A stretch of DNA of 64,000 bases from Cardiobacteriaceae bacterium (GCA_030529365.1 JAUMXB010000002.1:186001-250000); one strand, 5' to 3'; counted from the stretch's first letter, positions 31,062 through 40,633 are shown. Numbers and translations: made by a program. Notes: generated by a model not told the origin, from the sequence alone.

Positions 31062-33188
31062 TCAGGTTGCATGGCTATGGCCTTTTGCCACGGCGGGTGG
31101 GCACAGGCGCAGGTGCGCGGCAAAGAGTACGGCAAAGAGGGCAAGGCCTGCGAGGCGCACGGTGTTGTCCGGCCAGAGGAGCGCTGCACCGGCGGCCGCG
31201 CAAAGAATGCGCCAGAAGATGCCGATCGGGCGCTCCATGCAGCCCTGGAAAGCGGCGGCAAAGGCATAGGTACCGACGCAGGCAAAGGCGAAGATGATGA
31301 ACGCCACACCGAAATCACCGTGCAGGAAGGGCGTATAGGCAAAGAGCACCGGCATGATGTAGAGCCCCTTGGCCAGTTTCCAACTGGTAAAGCCGGTCGC
31401 CATCGGCGGCGTTTTCGCAATCACGGCGGCAGTAAAGGCGGCAAGGCATACCGGCGGCGTGACGTTGGAATCCTGCGACAGCCAGAAGATGATCATGTGC
31501 GCGGAGAGCAGCATGGATTGGGCGATGGCGGGATCAACGCCTTCCTTGCGGATGAGGAAGCGCAGTTCGTCCGGCAGGCTCGCGAGCAGCGTCTGCGCTT
31601 CGGGCAATGCCATGGGGGCGGCCACTTTTTCCACCAGCGCGGGATCGGCGAGCATGAGCATGGGATGCACGGCTTGCGGGAGCTGGCCGTCGGCAATGAG
31701 CTGTACCAGCTGCGCATCGAGCATCATGCCGAGCAGCGCCGGCGCGGACAGGGTGGCGAGCACGATGTAGGCGGCGGTGACCGGCAAGCCCATGCCAAGC
31801 ACTAATGAAGCCAGCGCAATCAGGATGATGGCGATCATCAGGTTGCCATCCGCCCATTGCGAGATCATCAGCGAGAAAGTGGTGCCGATGCCGGTGGTGG
31901 TGATGGTGTTGACGATGAGACCCACGGCGCAGAGCAGCACGCCCATCATGATCATGCCCTTGCTCGCGGAGATCAGCGCTTCGAGGCAGGCGGCGATGCC
32001 CATTTTGGTTTTGGTGAACCAGCTCGAGACGACGATGGCGGCAATGCCGGCGAGCGCGGCGTAAGTTGGCGTATAGCCCTGAATCAGCAGGATGATGAGG
32101 AGCACGATGGGGGCGATGAAGCTCGCGCCCTGGTCTTTCAGCGCCTGCATCAGCGGTTTGCTGTCGGCATCTTTCATGGGCGGCAGCGCGTGCTTTTTCG
32201 CTTCGATGCGCACGAACATGGCGACTGACAGGAAATAGAGCACGGCTGGCAAGAAGGAAACGGCGACGATGTGCTCATAGGGAATCAGCGTATAGCTTGC
32301 CATCACGAAAGCGCCCGCGCCCATGATGGGCGGCATGATTTGCCCGCCGGTGGAGGCAGCGGCTTCGATGCCGGCGGCAAATTTGGGCGGGAAGCCTGCC
32401 TGCTTCATGAGCGGGATGGTGATGACGCCGGTGGAGGCAGTGTTGGCAACCGCTGAGCCGGAAATGGTGCCGGTCAGCCCCGAAGCGATGACGGCTACCC
32501 AGCCCGGCCCGCCAACGAAGCGGCCAGCCACGCCGCGCGCGAGATCGACGACGAAATCGCCAGCGCCGCTTCTGATCAGGAAAGCGCCGAAGATGATAAA
32601 GAGGAAAACGTAAGTGCTGGAAATAGAGGCAATCGAGCCGAACAGTGCATCATCGCCGAAAATGGAGCGCATGGCAGCAGTTTCTGGAGCCAGCCCGCTG
32701 AAGCGGAAGACGCCGCCGAGTTCGCGACCCAGCCAGCTGATATAGGAGAGCGACAGCACGATGAGAATGGGGATGATCCAGCCGGTGCTGCGGCGCGTCA
32801 GTTCGAGGACGGCAATGAGGAGAATGGCGGCAGCAAACCAGGCGGCAGGGGTGAAAAGGTCCTGCTGCGTCTGCTGGCGGATATAGAAATCTTCGCGGTT
32901 CACCATGAAATAGGCGACGGCGGCGACAGCGGCAAGCCCCAGGGCAATATCCAGCCACAGGGTGCCGCGCGGGTCTTCACGCGACAACGGATAGTAAAAA
33001 ACGGCGAGCAGGGCGAATCCGGCAAAGTGCAGCATGTTGCGCTGGCTTTCGTCCACGAGGAGAAAATGCGCGTTGGCGATGTGGAAGACGGCGATGGCAA
33101 GCGCGAGCAGGTTGACGAAAACGAGCAGCGCCTTGGGCGTGTGCAGGGTGCCTTCATCTCGGGCAGTGAAAACGGAGAGGATGTTCAT
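31062..33188 (-). CDS. TRAP transporter fused permease subunit (4TM/12TM)
   Basis: A 708-residue inner-membrane protein with many hydrophobic segments. It is the fused small-plus-large membrane subunit of a TAXI-type TRAP transporter, which uses a cation gradient to import organic acids. Typical large-subunit motifs are SGSAVANTASTGVITIPLM, TGGQIMPPIMGAGAF and MGLPVTAAYIV. The start at 33188 (MNILSVF) gives a normal N-terminus; a longer TTG form starts at 33239. It lies 78 nt downstream of the solute-binding subunit on the same strand. Confidence 0.9.
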   Translation of the reverse strand: MNILSVFTARDEGTLHTPKALLVFVNLLALAIAVFHIANAHFLLVDESQRNMLHFAGFALLAVFYYPLSREDPRGTLWLDIALGLAAVAAVAYFMVNREDFYIRQQTQQDLFTPAAWFAAAILLIAVLELTRRSTGWIIPILIVLSLSYISWLGRELGGVFRFSGLAPETAAMRSIFGDDALFGSIASISSTYVFLFIIFGAFLIRSGAGDFVVDLARGVAGRFVGGPGWVAVIASGLTGTISGSAVANTASTGVITIPLMKQAGFPPKFAAGIEAAASTGGQIMPPIMGAGAFVMASYTLIPYEHIVAVSFLPAVLYFLSVAMFVRIEAKKHALPPMKDADSKPLMQALKDQGASFIAPIVLLIILLIQGYTPTYAALAGIAAIVVSSWFTKTKMGIAACLEALISASKGMIMMGVLLCAVGLIVNTITTTGIGTTFSLMISQWADGNLMIAIILIALASLVLGMGLPVTAAYIVLATLSAPALLGMMLDAQLVQLIADGQLPQAVHPMLMLADPALVEKVAAPMALPEAQTLLASLPDELRFLIRKEGVDPAIAQSMLLSAHMIIFWLSQDSNVTPPVCLAAFTAAVIAKTPPMATGFTSWKLAKGLYIMPVLFAYTPFLHGDFGVAFIIFAFACVGTYAFAAAFQGCMERPIGIFWRILCAAAGAALLWPDNTVRLAGLALFAVLFAAHLRLCPPAVAKGHSHAT

Positions 33189-33266
33189 GGGAAAACCGGT
33201 TGGTTTGCAAAAAGCAGGCTGGGTGAGGCTGCTATGCAACCAACCCAGCCTGCGGGCAGTAGAGGA

Positions 33267-34268
33267 TTACTTGGCGATCAAATGCTCGGGAATGGTCAGC
33301 CCTTGTTCCTGATAGTAGCGGGCGGCACCCGGGTGCAGGGGCAGGGGCAGGCCTTCGACGGCTTTTTCCAGAGAGAGCGCCTGCGTGGCGGCATGGATGC
33401 CGGAGAGGAAGCCCAGGTTTTCATAGATGGTTTTGGTGATCTGGTAAACATCTTCCTCGGCTACGTCGGCGTTTACCGCAAGCAAATTGGGCTGGGCGAT
33501 GGTCGGCAGATCCTTGTCCACGGAGACGTAGGTGCCGGCCGGAATCACGTAGCGCGTCCACAGTTTGCGACCAGCGTCCATTTTTTCCAGTTGCTCGTCA
33601 GTGACTTCGAGCAGGGTGACTTGTCCGGGAACAGCAGCAAAGAGCTTGGTAATCGCACCTGCCGGTACGCCTGCGGGAATGGAGGTGCCGACGACTTGCT
33701 TGTCTTGCAGCGCTTCGGCGCTCGGGCCGTAGCCGCCGTACATCAGGTCATAGTCCTTGTAGATATCGATGCCGAGGCCGGCGAGCAGGGTGGCGTTGGA
33801 GCCGATGTTGCCGGAGTTGCGCGCGCCGAGCGCCATGCGCGCGCCTTTCTGGGCGGCAAAGTCGGCCACGGTGCCGGTTTCGGCTTTTTTGCTGTCAATG
33901 ACGAAGTGCTCGACGTTTTGCCAGAGCAGGGAAACGGAGCGCAGGTTTTCCTGCTTGCCGACGGCTTCCATGGGGCCGGTGCCGGTGAAGGCGTAGTAGC
34001 CGTACAGGCCTTGCAGCAGGGAGAATTGCGCTTCGTTCTTGCTCATGAGACGGATGTTTTCATCCGAGCCGGCGGAGCTGATGGCCGAGAGGCTGATGCC
34101 GGTCTTGGGTTCGAGCTTGACCTTGGTGACGGTAGAAAGCGCCACGCCAACGGGGTAGTAGGTGCCGCCAGTGGAAGCGGTGGCGAGAACGTATTCTTTC
34201 TTTTCCGCCTGGGCGAAAGTGGCGGTGCAGCAGAGGGCGGCAGCAGCGGCAAGCATGAGCTTTTTCAT
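33267..34268 (-). CDS. TAXI family TRAP transporter solute-binding subunit
   Basis: A 333-residue periplasmic protein with signal peptide (MKKLMLAAAAALCCTATFAQA). The mature part has the TAXI family signature YVLATASTGGTYYPVGVALS and GARNSGNIGSNATLLAGLG. It captures a substrate, possibly glutamate or a related acid, and passes it to the fused permease. The start at 34268 is set by AGGAG 6 nt upstream and the signal peptide; upstream codons lie in the promoter region. It is divergent from yjiH. Confidence 0.92.
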   Translation of the reverse strand: MKKLMLAAAAALCCTATFAQAEKKEYVLATASTGGTYYPVGVALSTVTKVKLEPKTGISLSAISSAGSDENIRLMSKNEAQFSLLQGLYGYYAFTGTGPMEAVGKQENLRSVSLLWQNVEHFVIDSKKAETGTVADFAAQKGARMALGARNSGNIGSNATLLAGLGIDIYKDYDLMYGGYGPSAEALQDKQVVGTSIPAGVPAGAITKLFAAVPGQVTLLEVTDEQLEKMDAGRKLWTRYVIPAGTYVSVDKDLPTIAQPNLLAVNADVAEEDVYQITKTIYENLGFLSGIHAATQALSLEKAVEGLPLPLHPGAARYYQEQGLTIPEHLIAK

Positions 34269-34393
34269 GTTTTCTCCTGTAATCCTGAGAGGTTGGGTAA
34301 CAAACCGTCGCGAGGCGACAAGAATGCGCCGCGTATCATAACAAAAGGTAATCCGCTGCCCCAAAGGAGATTGTTTGGGCGGAGAAAATGTGG

Positions 34394-34480
34394 TGGAAAA
34401 ATTTCTCATAATTAAGCGCTTATGATGAGAAATTTTTGCATAATAAGCGCTTATCTCTGGTAAAAAATAACTATATTTTT
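34394..34480 (+). repeat. Paired AAGCGCTT intergenic element, copy 3
   Basis: Cores at 34414-34421 and 34445-34452, tail GGTAAAAAATAACTATATTT. It lies between the divergent TAXI and yjiH genes. The rest of 34269-34674 is AT-rich promoter region without genes. Confidence 0.9.
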
Positions 34481-34674
34481 GGGTTTAATAAATAATATGG
34501 CAATGGCAGGGAGGAGTATTTTTTACTCGGGTAAATGAAATCTGCCCGTAATGCGAAAAACTTCCTTATATCATCAACAAGATATATTTTTTACCGAAAA
34601 TTTTTTCTAAATATGTTTAAAATGTGCCCACGCAGCAATTGTTGCGGTTTGTCAATGTTAACAAGGAGGACGTC

Positions 34675-35466
34675 ATGGAGCAGTCAACGCCACGCAAAGC
34701 GGGTGTCGGCGCATACATCGCTTTGATCTTCGCCATTATTTTCTTCTCGGGCTTGAGCGTCAGCCCGCCGATGAAGGAATTGGGCACGAAAATCGCCGAG
34801 GCGGTCAATGTGGAGCCGGCCAAGGTACACAAGATTTTCAGCGTTTTCGATTTCAATACATTGAACGGCAAGTTCGGCAGCGTGATCGTGCCGGACAGCA
34901 AGGGCTCCATGAAAGCCGCTGACAGCAAGGCGGAAAGCGGCGAGGCCGCGCTCGGCAAGGGCAATTTCTCCGGCAAGGGCGGCGAAGGCGCGCGCCAGGG
35001 CTTCATGTTTGCGCTGACGCTGGTGCCGACCACGATGTTTGCCCTTGGCATGGTCGCGGTGCTCGAGCATTACGGCGCGCTGGAAGCGATGCGCCGCATT
35101 TTCAGCGTGATTCTGCGGCCGGTGATGGGCATACCGGGTGATACGGGGCTGGCGATGATTGCGAGCTTCCAGTCCACCGACGCGGGCGCGGCGCTGACCC
35201 GAAGTCTCTACGACGAAAAAATGCTCACCGAGAAAGAGCGCGATATTTTCACGATGTTCCAGTTCAGCGCAGGCGCGACGATTACCAACTTCCTCGGTTC
35301 GGGTGCGGCGTTGCTGGCGCTCACTTCCGCCACTGGCGAGAAAGTGCCGGCGACTATCGGGTTGTGTTTTGCTGTTTTGTTTTTCTTCAAGTTTTTTGGG
35401 GCTAATTTGATGCGCCTGTATCTCAACATGACAATGCGCAAGGAAGAGAAAGGAGGTCAGCCATGA
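34675..35466 (+). CDS. yjiH: YjiH family nucleoside-recognition-domain membrane protein
   Basis: A 263-residue membrane protein with a first hydrophobic segment (AYIALIFAIIFFSGLSV), an Ala/Lys/Gly-rich extracytoplasmic loop (about 50-110) and further segments carrying the gate motif TGLAMIASFQSTDAGAAL. It belongs with YjiG to a two-gene membrane pair of unknown transport or signalling role. ATG at 34675 has a strong AAGGAGG. The stop overlaps yjiG by 4 nt. Position before two M20 peptidases suggests a link with peptide or acyl-amino-acid use. Confidence 0.8.
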   Translation: MEQSTPRKAGVGAYIALIFAIIFFSGLSVSPPMKELGTKIAEAVNVEPAKVHKIFSVFDFNTLNGKFGSVIVPDSKGSMKAADSKAESGEAALGKGNFSGKGGEGARQGFMFALTLVPTTMFALGMVAVLEHYGALEAMRRIFSVILRPVMGIPGDTGLAMIASFQSTDAGAALTRSLYDEKMLTEKERDIFTMFQFSAGATITNFLGSGAALLALTSATGEKVPATIGLCFAVLFFFKFFGANLMRLYLNMTMRKEEKGGQP

Positions 35467-35927
35467 GCGCGGGCAACGAGAAAAAAATGATCACCGACAT
35501 TTTCGTTGACGGTGTCAAACGCGGCTGGAATATCGCGATCAGCAGCATGCTGCCCAACGTGATGATGGCTTTCGTGCTGATTTATATCCTGAATCTGACT
35601 GGTCTTCTTGATTTGCTCGGCAAGCTGTTTGCGCCGGTCATGGGTGTTTTCGGCCTGCCTGGCGAGGCGATGATGGTGCTGCTCGCGTCGTGGATGTCGA
35701 TGGGCGGCGGTGTTGGCGTGGCATCGGGTCTTTTTGCCAGTGGCGCGCTGGGTCTTGCCGATATTGCCGTGATTGCGCCTTCCATGTATCTCATGGGTTC
35801 GCAGTTGCAGTACATGGGGCGGCTGCTCGGCGTGGTCGGCATTCCCGGCAAGCATATTCCGGTGATGCTGCTCATTTCCGTCATCAACGCTTTCCTGGCC
35901 CTGTGGGTCATGCAGATTCTTGTATAA
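35463..35927 (+). CDS. yjiG: YjiG family membrane protein
   Basis: A 154-residue membrane protein, SpmB-like, with segments MMAFVLIYILNLTGLLDLL, VLLASWMSMGGGVGVASGLF and a C-terminal ISVINAFLALWVMQILV. YjiH and YjiG are always neighbours and probably form one complex. Its ATG overlaps the yjiH stop and GGAGG lies just upstream inside yjiH. The M20 peptidase gene follows after 12 nt, in the same operon. Confidence 0.85.
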   Translation: MSAGNEKKMITDIFVDGVKRGWNIAISSMLPNVMMAFVLIYILNLTGLLDLLGKLFAPVMGVFGLPGEAMMVLLASWMSMGGGVGVASGLFASGALGLADIAVIAPSMYLMGSQLQYMGRLLGVVGIPGKHIPVMLLISVINAFLALWVMQILV

Positions 35928-35939
35928 CAGGAGAAACGT

Positions 35940-37061
35940 ATGGACAAGCAAACTTTCCTCGAACACCTGAAGCCGTTCATCAATACCGACTGCGGCACGT
36001 ATGACACCGAAGGTGTGGCCAAGGTGGCGGAGATGATCAGCGACAAATACCGCGCGCTCGGCGGCTGGCATATCCAGAGCCGGCATCTGCACGATGAAGT
36101 CGGCCCTGGTCTTTTGATCAGCAACCGCGAAAATCCCGATCATTTCGATGTGCTGCTGATCGGCCACCTCGATACCGTTTTCCCCAAAGGCACCGCGGCC
36201 GAGCGCCCCTTCAAGGTGGAAGGCAACCGCGCCTACGGCCCGGGCGTGGCCGACATGAAAAACGGCGTCATTGCCATGTATGCCGCGCTTGCCGAGCTGG
36301 ATCCCGCTGTGCGTGACAAGCTCTCCATTGGCGTCCTGCACAACCCGGACGAAGAAATCGGTTCCATCCATTCTGCCGACTGGATTGTGGAAGTGGCGAA
36401 AAAGGCCGATCGCGTGCTCGTCTGCGAATCGGCGCGTGCCGATGGCTCGCTGGTCAGCCAGCGCAAGGGCTACGGCAACTTTATCCTGGGCTTCAAGGGC
36501 GTGGCCGCGCACGCCGGCAACGAGCCGGAAAAAGGTCGTTCCGCCGTGCTGGAAATGGCGCACTGGATTACTGAACTCACCCGCTTCAATGATTATGCCA
36601 ACGGCACCAGCGTGACCGTCGGCATTGTCAAGGGCGGCAGCGCTTCCAATGTCGTCCCCGAGCATGCCGAAGCGATTGTTGACATGCGCTTCTGGGATAA
36701 CGCCAAGTTCGAGGAAATTCACGGCGCGCTACAGGAAATGGCGAAAAAACCGCATGTGGACGGCGTGGAAATCACCGTCACCGTCAAGTCGCATAAACCG
36801 GCGATGATCATGAACGACGGCACCAAATCCCTCATGCAGCTCGTGGAAAAAGCAGGCGCGAAAATCGGTCTGCCCATTACCTGGCAGGCGGTGGGCGGCG
36901 GCTCGGATGCCAACCTCACTTCCTCGCACGGCATTCCTTCGCTTGACGGCTTCGGCCCGATTGGCGCGTGCTTCCATAGCGACAAGGAATATCTGGAAAT
37001 CGACAGCATCGAGCAGCGCGTCGCGCTCATCAAGGCCGTGCTGGAAGAAATAGCCGCCTGA
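35940..37061 (+). CDS. M20 family metallopeptidase, glutamate carboxypeptidase (CPG2) like
   Basis: A 373-residue cytoplasmic di-zinc peptidase without signal peptide. Metal and catalytic motifs are visible: LLIGHLDTVFP (His and Asp, about 79-89), GPGVADMKNGV (Asp ligand), HNPDEEIGS (Glu-Glu pair) and a C-terminal SHGIPSLDGFGPIG. CPG2-like enzymes cut C-terminal glutamate from folate-type or N-acyl substrates. AGGAG precedes the ATG. It is in an operon with yjiH-yjiG; abgA follows after an intergenic repeat. Confidence 0.88.
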   Translation: MDKQTFLEHLKPFINTDCGTYDTEGVAKVAEMISDKYRALGGWHIQSRHLHDEVGPGLLISNRENPDHFDVLLIGHLDTVFPKGTAAERPFKVEGNRAYGPGVADMKNGVIAMYAALAELDPAVRDKLSIGVLHNPDEEIGSIHSADWIVEVAKKADRVLVCESARADGSLVSQRKGYGNFILGFKGVAAHAGNEPEKGRSAVLEMAHWITELTRFNDYANGTSVTVGIVKGGSASNVVPEHAEAIVDMRFWDNAKFEEIHGALQEMAKKPHVDGVEITVTVKSHKPAMIMNDGTKSLMQLVEKAGAKIGLPITWQAVGGGSDANLTSSHGIPSLDGFGPIGACFHSDKEYLEIDSIEQRVALIKAVLEEIAA

Positions 37062-37077
37062 TATTGCCAGGTTGAAT

Positions 37078-37161
37078 GGTAAAATTTACCATTACCAAGC
37101 GCTTACCGTGGGAAAATTTCTCATGATAAGCGCTTTTTGATAGTAAAAAATCACTATTTTT
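37078..37161 (+). repeat. Paired AAGCGCTT intergenic element, copy 4
   Basis: Cores at 37097-37104 and 37128-37135, tail GTAAAAAATCACTATTTTTA. It lies between the M20 peptidase and abgA. Confidence 0.9.
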
Positions 37162-37290
37162 AATGAATTTTTGAAATTACGTCTGTTGCACCCAAAAGTG
37201 GGGCCACGGCAGAGTGGCTTTCAGCCACTATCATTTGATAACAGGTTCGCCATATTGCCCGCTTTCCCTTTGCCGGAGCATCTTTTTGCC

Positions 37291-38589
37291 ATGACTGCTG
37301 TTTCTCCCGACTTGCAGCGCCAGATCGTGCAGTGGCGCCGCGATTTTCACCGCTATCCCGAGCAGGGATTTCTGGAAATGCGCACCGCTTCTCTGGTTGC
37401 CGCCGAGCTGTCGCGTCTCGGTTTTGCCTTGCGTCTCGGGCGTGAAGTAATGGCGGAAGCGGCCATCATGGGCAAACCGGATGCGCAAACCACGGCACGG
37501 CACGCGGAATGGGCGCTGGCGCATGGCGCGGACGAGGTGTTTTTTCATCATTTTCGTGACGGCCATACCGCCATCGTGGCGGAATGGAAAACGGCGCGAC
37601 CGGGGCCGGTGACTGTGGTGCGCGTGGACATGGATGCGCTGCCCGTGCAGGAAAGCGAAGATGCCGCGCACTATCCGCAGCGCGAAGGCTTTCGCTCGCA
37701 AGTGCCGGGCAATATGCACGCCTGCGGGCACGACGGCCATACCGCGATGGGGCTGGGATTGGCGCGGCTGATTGCCGCACAGGGCGACGCATGGCGCGGC
37801 ACGTTGCGCCTCATCTTCCAGCCTGCCGAGGAAGGCGTGCGCGGCGCGAAGGCGATGGTCGAGGCCGGTGTGGTGGATGATGCCGATTATTTCGTCGCCG
37901 TGCATCTCGGCACCGGCGTGCCGGCGCGGCATTTCGTGGCCGCGACCAAGGGCTTTCTTGCCACCACCAAGCTGGATATCCGTTTGCGCGGCGTGGCCGC
38001 ACATGCCGGTGCCGCGCCTCATGCGGGGCGCAACGCGCTGCTCGCTGCTGCCAATATTGCGCTCAACAGCCATGCCATCGCCCGCCACGGCGAAGGCGCT
38101 TCGCGCGTGAACGTGGGCGAGTTACATGCGGGCAGCGGACGCAACATCATTGCCGACCGCGCTTTGCTCAAGCTGGAAACGCGCGGGGCGAGCAGCACCA
38201 TCAACGCGGCGATTCTCGAGCAGGTGCAGGCGATTGTCGCCGGTGCGGCGCAGATGTACGGCGTGCAATGGGAAATGGAGACGGTCGGCAGCGCGATACA
38301 TGTGCAGCCTTGCGCGGATTTCGCCGCGCGGCTTGCCAGCGTGGCGCAACAGTCACCGTGGTTTGCGCAGGTTGTCGCGGAAGATGAAGGCTCTCTCGGC
38401 TCGGAAGATGCCACCTATTTCATGGAACGGGTGCAGGCGTGCGGCGGCAAGGCGACCTATTGCGTGGTCGGCAGCCATTTGCCTGCCGGCCATCACCACG
38501 AGCGCTTCGATATCGACGAAGAAGCGCTTTTCGCTGGCGTGGACGTGCTTTTCCGCCTGCTGTGCGATTGCAATGGTGTTGCTGGATAG
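37291..38589 (+). CDS. abgA: p-Aminobenzoyl-glutamate hydrolase subunit A-like amidohydrolase
   Basis: A 432-residue M20D amidohydrolase closely resembling E. coli AbgA. Shared blocks are WRRDFHRYPEQGFLEMRTAS, RVDMDALPVQ, MHACGHDGHTAMGLGLA, IFQPAEEGVRGAKAMVEAGV and ASRVNVGELHAGSGRNII. AbgA with AbgB splits the folate breakdown product p-aminobenzoyl-glutamate. No abgB or abgT is in the window. ATG at 37291 is chosen from the homology start; GGAG lies 13 nt upstream, so translation may be modest. Confidence 0.9.
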   Translation: MTAVSPDLQRQIVQWRRDFHRYPEQGFLEMRTASLVAAELSRLGFALRLGREVMAEAAIMGKPDAQTTARHAEWALAHGADEVFFHHFRDGHTAIVAEWKTARPGPVTVVRVDMDALPVQESEDAAHYPQREGFRSQVPGNMHACGHDGHTAMGLGLARLIAAQGDAWRGTLRLIFQPAEEGVRGAKAMVEAGVVDDADYFVAVHLGTGVPARHFVAATKGFLATTKLDIRLRGVAAHAGAAPHAGRNALLAAANIALNSHAIARHGEGASRVNVGELHAGSGRNIIADRALLKLETRGASSTINAAILEQVQAIVAGAAQMYGVQWEMETVGSAIHVQPCADFAARLASVAQQSPWFAQVVAEDEGSLGSEDATYFMERVQACGGKATYCVVGSHLPAGHHHERFDIDEEALFAGVDVLFRLLCDCNGVAG

Positions 38590-38670
38590 TGTTTTTTTCT
38601 CATCATGAAGCGCTTATGGTGAGAAAATTTATCATGTTAAGCGCTTATTGATGGGAAAAATCATTATTCC
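38590..38670 (+). repeat. Paired AAGCGCTT intergenic element, copy 5
   Basis: Cores at 38608-38615 and 38639-38646, with a diverged tail GGGAAAAATCATTATTCC. It starts directly after the abgA stop. The rest of the gap to 38878 has no gene; TAGAAT at about 38829 may be the -10 of the VOC gene. Confidence 0.88.
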
Positions 38671-38878
38671 CAGGGGTTTTTTGATGGGAATCTTAGGGGC
38701 ATCCTTTTGCATGTGCGGCACAGATTTTTCACGGCAGATGAAACAATAATGCGATAAATACGAGCAGGGTATGCAATATGCCCTGTTTTTATCATGATGA
38801 AGCGCGTGCCGCGCTGAAAAAACGTGCTAGAATGATTTTTTCGCAATATTTGTCGCAACGGCATGCAAGGAGAAGCGT

Positions 38879-39232
38879 ATGTCCCGCCAACATTACACCA
38901 TCAACTACATCGAATTCCCGAGCAGCGACAAGATAACACTCGAAGCCGCAAAGAATTTCTATGGCGAAGTCTTCGGCTGGCGTTTCCGCGACTGGGGCGA
39001 CAGCTATGCCGAAAGCGATTCTTCCGGCCCGGGTGTAGGGTTTGATGCGGGCAAGGACAGGGTGGATTCCCCGCTCGCCGTGATTTATGCGGAAGATCTG
39101 CTGAAGGCCTATGTTTCCGTGCAGGTGGCGGGCGGCAACATCAGCCGCGAGATTTTCGATTTTCCCGGCGGCCGCCGTTTCCATTTCGTTGATCCGGCCG
39201 GAAACGAGCTGGCGGTGTGGTCAGACAAGTAA
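38879..39232 (+). CDS. VOC family (glyoxalase-like) protein
   Basis: A 117-residue single-domain vicinal-oxygen-chelate protein. It begins SRQHYTINYIEFPSSD, with AAKNFYGEVFGWRFRDWGD near residue 20 and a C-terminal RRFHFVDPAGNELAVWS carrying the usual Glu ligand. The substrate cannot be deduced; many small members are of unknown activity. AGGAG precedes the ATG. It is a single-gene unit closed by a strong terminator. Confidence 0.88.
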   Translation: MSRQHYTINYIEFPSSDKITLEAAKNFYGEVFGWRFRDWGDSYAESDSSGPGVGFDAGKDRVDSPLAVIYAEDLLKAYVSVQVAGGNISREIFDFPGGRRFHFVDPAGNELAVWSDK

Positions 39233-39253
39233 CGCTTTTCCCGATCGGAAGCC

Positions 39254-39281
39254 AAAAGCAGCCTGGCGGCTGCTTTTTTTG
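39254..39281 (+). terminator. Terminator after the VOC gene
   Basis: AAAAGCAGCC (39254-39263) and GGCTGCTTTT (39268-39277) form a 10-bp stem with a 4-nt loop, followed by a T-run. It also lies at the end of the convergent lhgO gene. Confidence 0.92.
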
Positions 39282-39298
39282 TGCGCGGGCAAAGGCGG

Positions 39299-40495
39299 TC
39301 ATGCACCCACTTTTTCCGCCACTTGCGCGACGATACGCGCGCCGATGGGAATGGCGGAGGTGGCGGCGGGAGAGGGCGCATTGCAGACATGCAGGCTGCG
39401 CGGCGTGTGTTGCCAGAGGAAATCGTCGATGAGCTTGCCGTCTTGCGAGACGGCCTGCGCGCGCACGCCAGCGGGATAGTCGCCCAGATCGGCAAGCGCG
39501 ATGGACGGGCAATATTTGCGCACTTCCTGCAAATAAAAGCGCTTGAACCATGAATTGCGCTGCTCTTTCAGGCCATGCCGCCAATGCTGGAAGAGCACGC
39601 GGCGGATGGCGGGATTGGCAAGCATTTGCGCCAGTTCGCGCAAGCTGATGTCGCGCTTGCGATAGCCTTCGCGCTGCATGGCGAGCACGGCGTTGGGGCC
39701 GACGGTGACAGTGCCGTCGATCATCCGCGTCAGATGCACGCCCAGGAAAGGCACGGCCGGATCGGGAATGGGATAAATCAGGTGGCGCACGATGTGGTTG
39801 TGCTTTTCCGGCAGCAGATAATATTCGCCGCGGAACGGGCAGATGGTGAAATCCGGCGTGATGCCGCTCATGGCAACTACGCGGTCTGCCTGCAATCCCG
39901 CGCAGCTGACGAGAAAACGCGCCTGGTGCGTGCCGCGCGGGGTGCGGATGATGAGATGATCTGCATGCTCGGCAATGGCCTGAACCGGCGTTTGATAGCA
40001 AATGTCGCCGCCGCGTTCGCGCACGATGTCAGCCATTTTTTCACAGATTTGCCGGTAAGAGACGATGGCGGTGGAAGGCACGAAAATCGCCGCCAATCCG
40101 CGCACGTTCGGCTCGCGCGCGGCGAGTTGCGCCGCATCCCACCATTCGCGTTCGATGCCGTTTTCCGCGCTGCGCGCGTAGAGCGCTTGCATGCGCTCCA
40201 GCTCCAGCGCATTGGTGGCGACCAGCAGCTTGCCGCATTCGTCGAAAGGGATATGATGCGTGCGGCAAAAGGCTTTGGTGGCGGCATTGCCTTCGCGGCA
40301 AAGTTCGGCCTTCAGGCTGCCCGGCTGATAATAGACGCCGGCATGGATGACGCCGCTGTTGTGCCCGGTTTGATGGCGCGCCGGTCCATCCTCCTTTTCC
40401 AGCACGAGAATCCGGCTGCCGGGAAAGCGCTCGCCGAGCTGCATCGCTGTGGATAAACCCAGAATCCCCGCACCAATCACTGCAAAATCGTACAT
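39299..40495 (-). CDS. lhgO: L-2-hydroxyglutarate oxidase/dehydrogenase
   Basis: A 398-residue FAD enzyme of the DAO fold that oxidises L-2-hydroxyglutarate to 2-oxoglutarate, passing electrons to oxygen or the quinone pool. The N-terminal FAD motif is YDFAVIGAGILGLSTAMQL. HQTGHNSGVIHAGVYYQPGS is the family hallmark near residue 47, and IPDPAVPFLGVHLTRMIDG lies in the substrate domain. MYDF at 40495 is chosen so that the chain starts at the FAD strand; upstream ATGs at 40507 and 40525 are possible. It converges with the VOC gene. Confidence 0.9.
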   Translation of the reverse strand: MYDFAVIGAGILGLSTAMQLGERFPGSRILVLEKEDGPARHQTGHNSGVIHAGVYYQPGSLKAELCREGNAATKAFCRTHHIPFDECGKLLVATNALELERMQALYARSAENGIEREWWDAAQLAAREPNVRGLAAIFVPSTAIVSYRQICEKMADIVRERGGDICYQTPVQAIAEHADHLIIRTPRGTHQARFLVSCAGLQADRVVAMSGITPDFTICPFRGEYYLLPEKHNHIVRHLIYPIPDPAVPFLGVHLTRMIDGTVTVGPNAVLAMQREGYRKRDISLRELAQMLANPAIRRVLFQHWRHGLKEQRNSWFKRFYLQEVRKYCPSIALADLGDYPAGVRAQAVSQDGKLIDDFLWQHTPRSLHVCNAPSPAATSAIPIGARIVAQVAEKVGA

Positions 40496-40633
40496 GGCCA
40501 CTTCCATTTCCAACCTTCCCCGCAAAAGCGGCTATGGTCGGGCAAATTGCGGCGGCAGACAAGCCTGCCCGCTATCTCTGCGTGCCATATGAAAATTTGC
40601 TGGCGCAGAGATGAAAAAGGGATGAAAAATGTA

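Noticed and set aside
30564-31805. 413-codon frame through the tandem repeat into the TRAP gene
   Set aside because: It starts inside the 172-bp repeat and runs antisense to the permease. The repeated peptide reflects the DNA repeat, not a protein.
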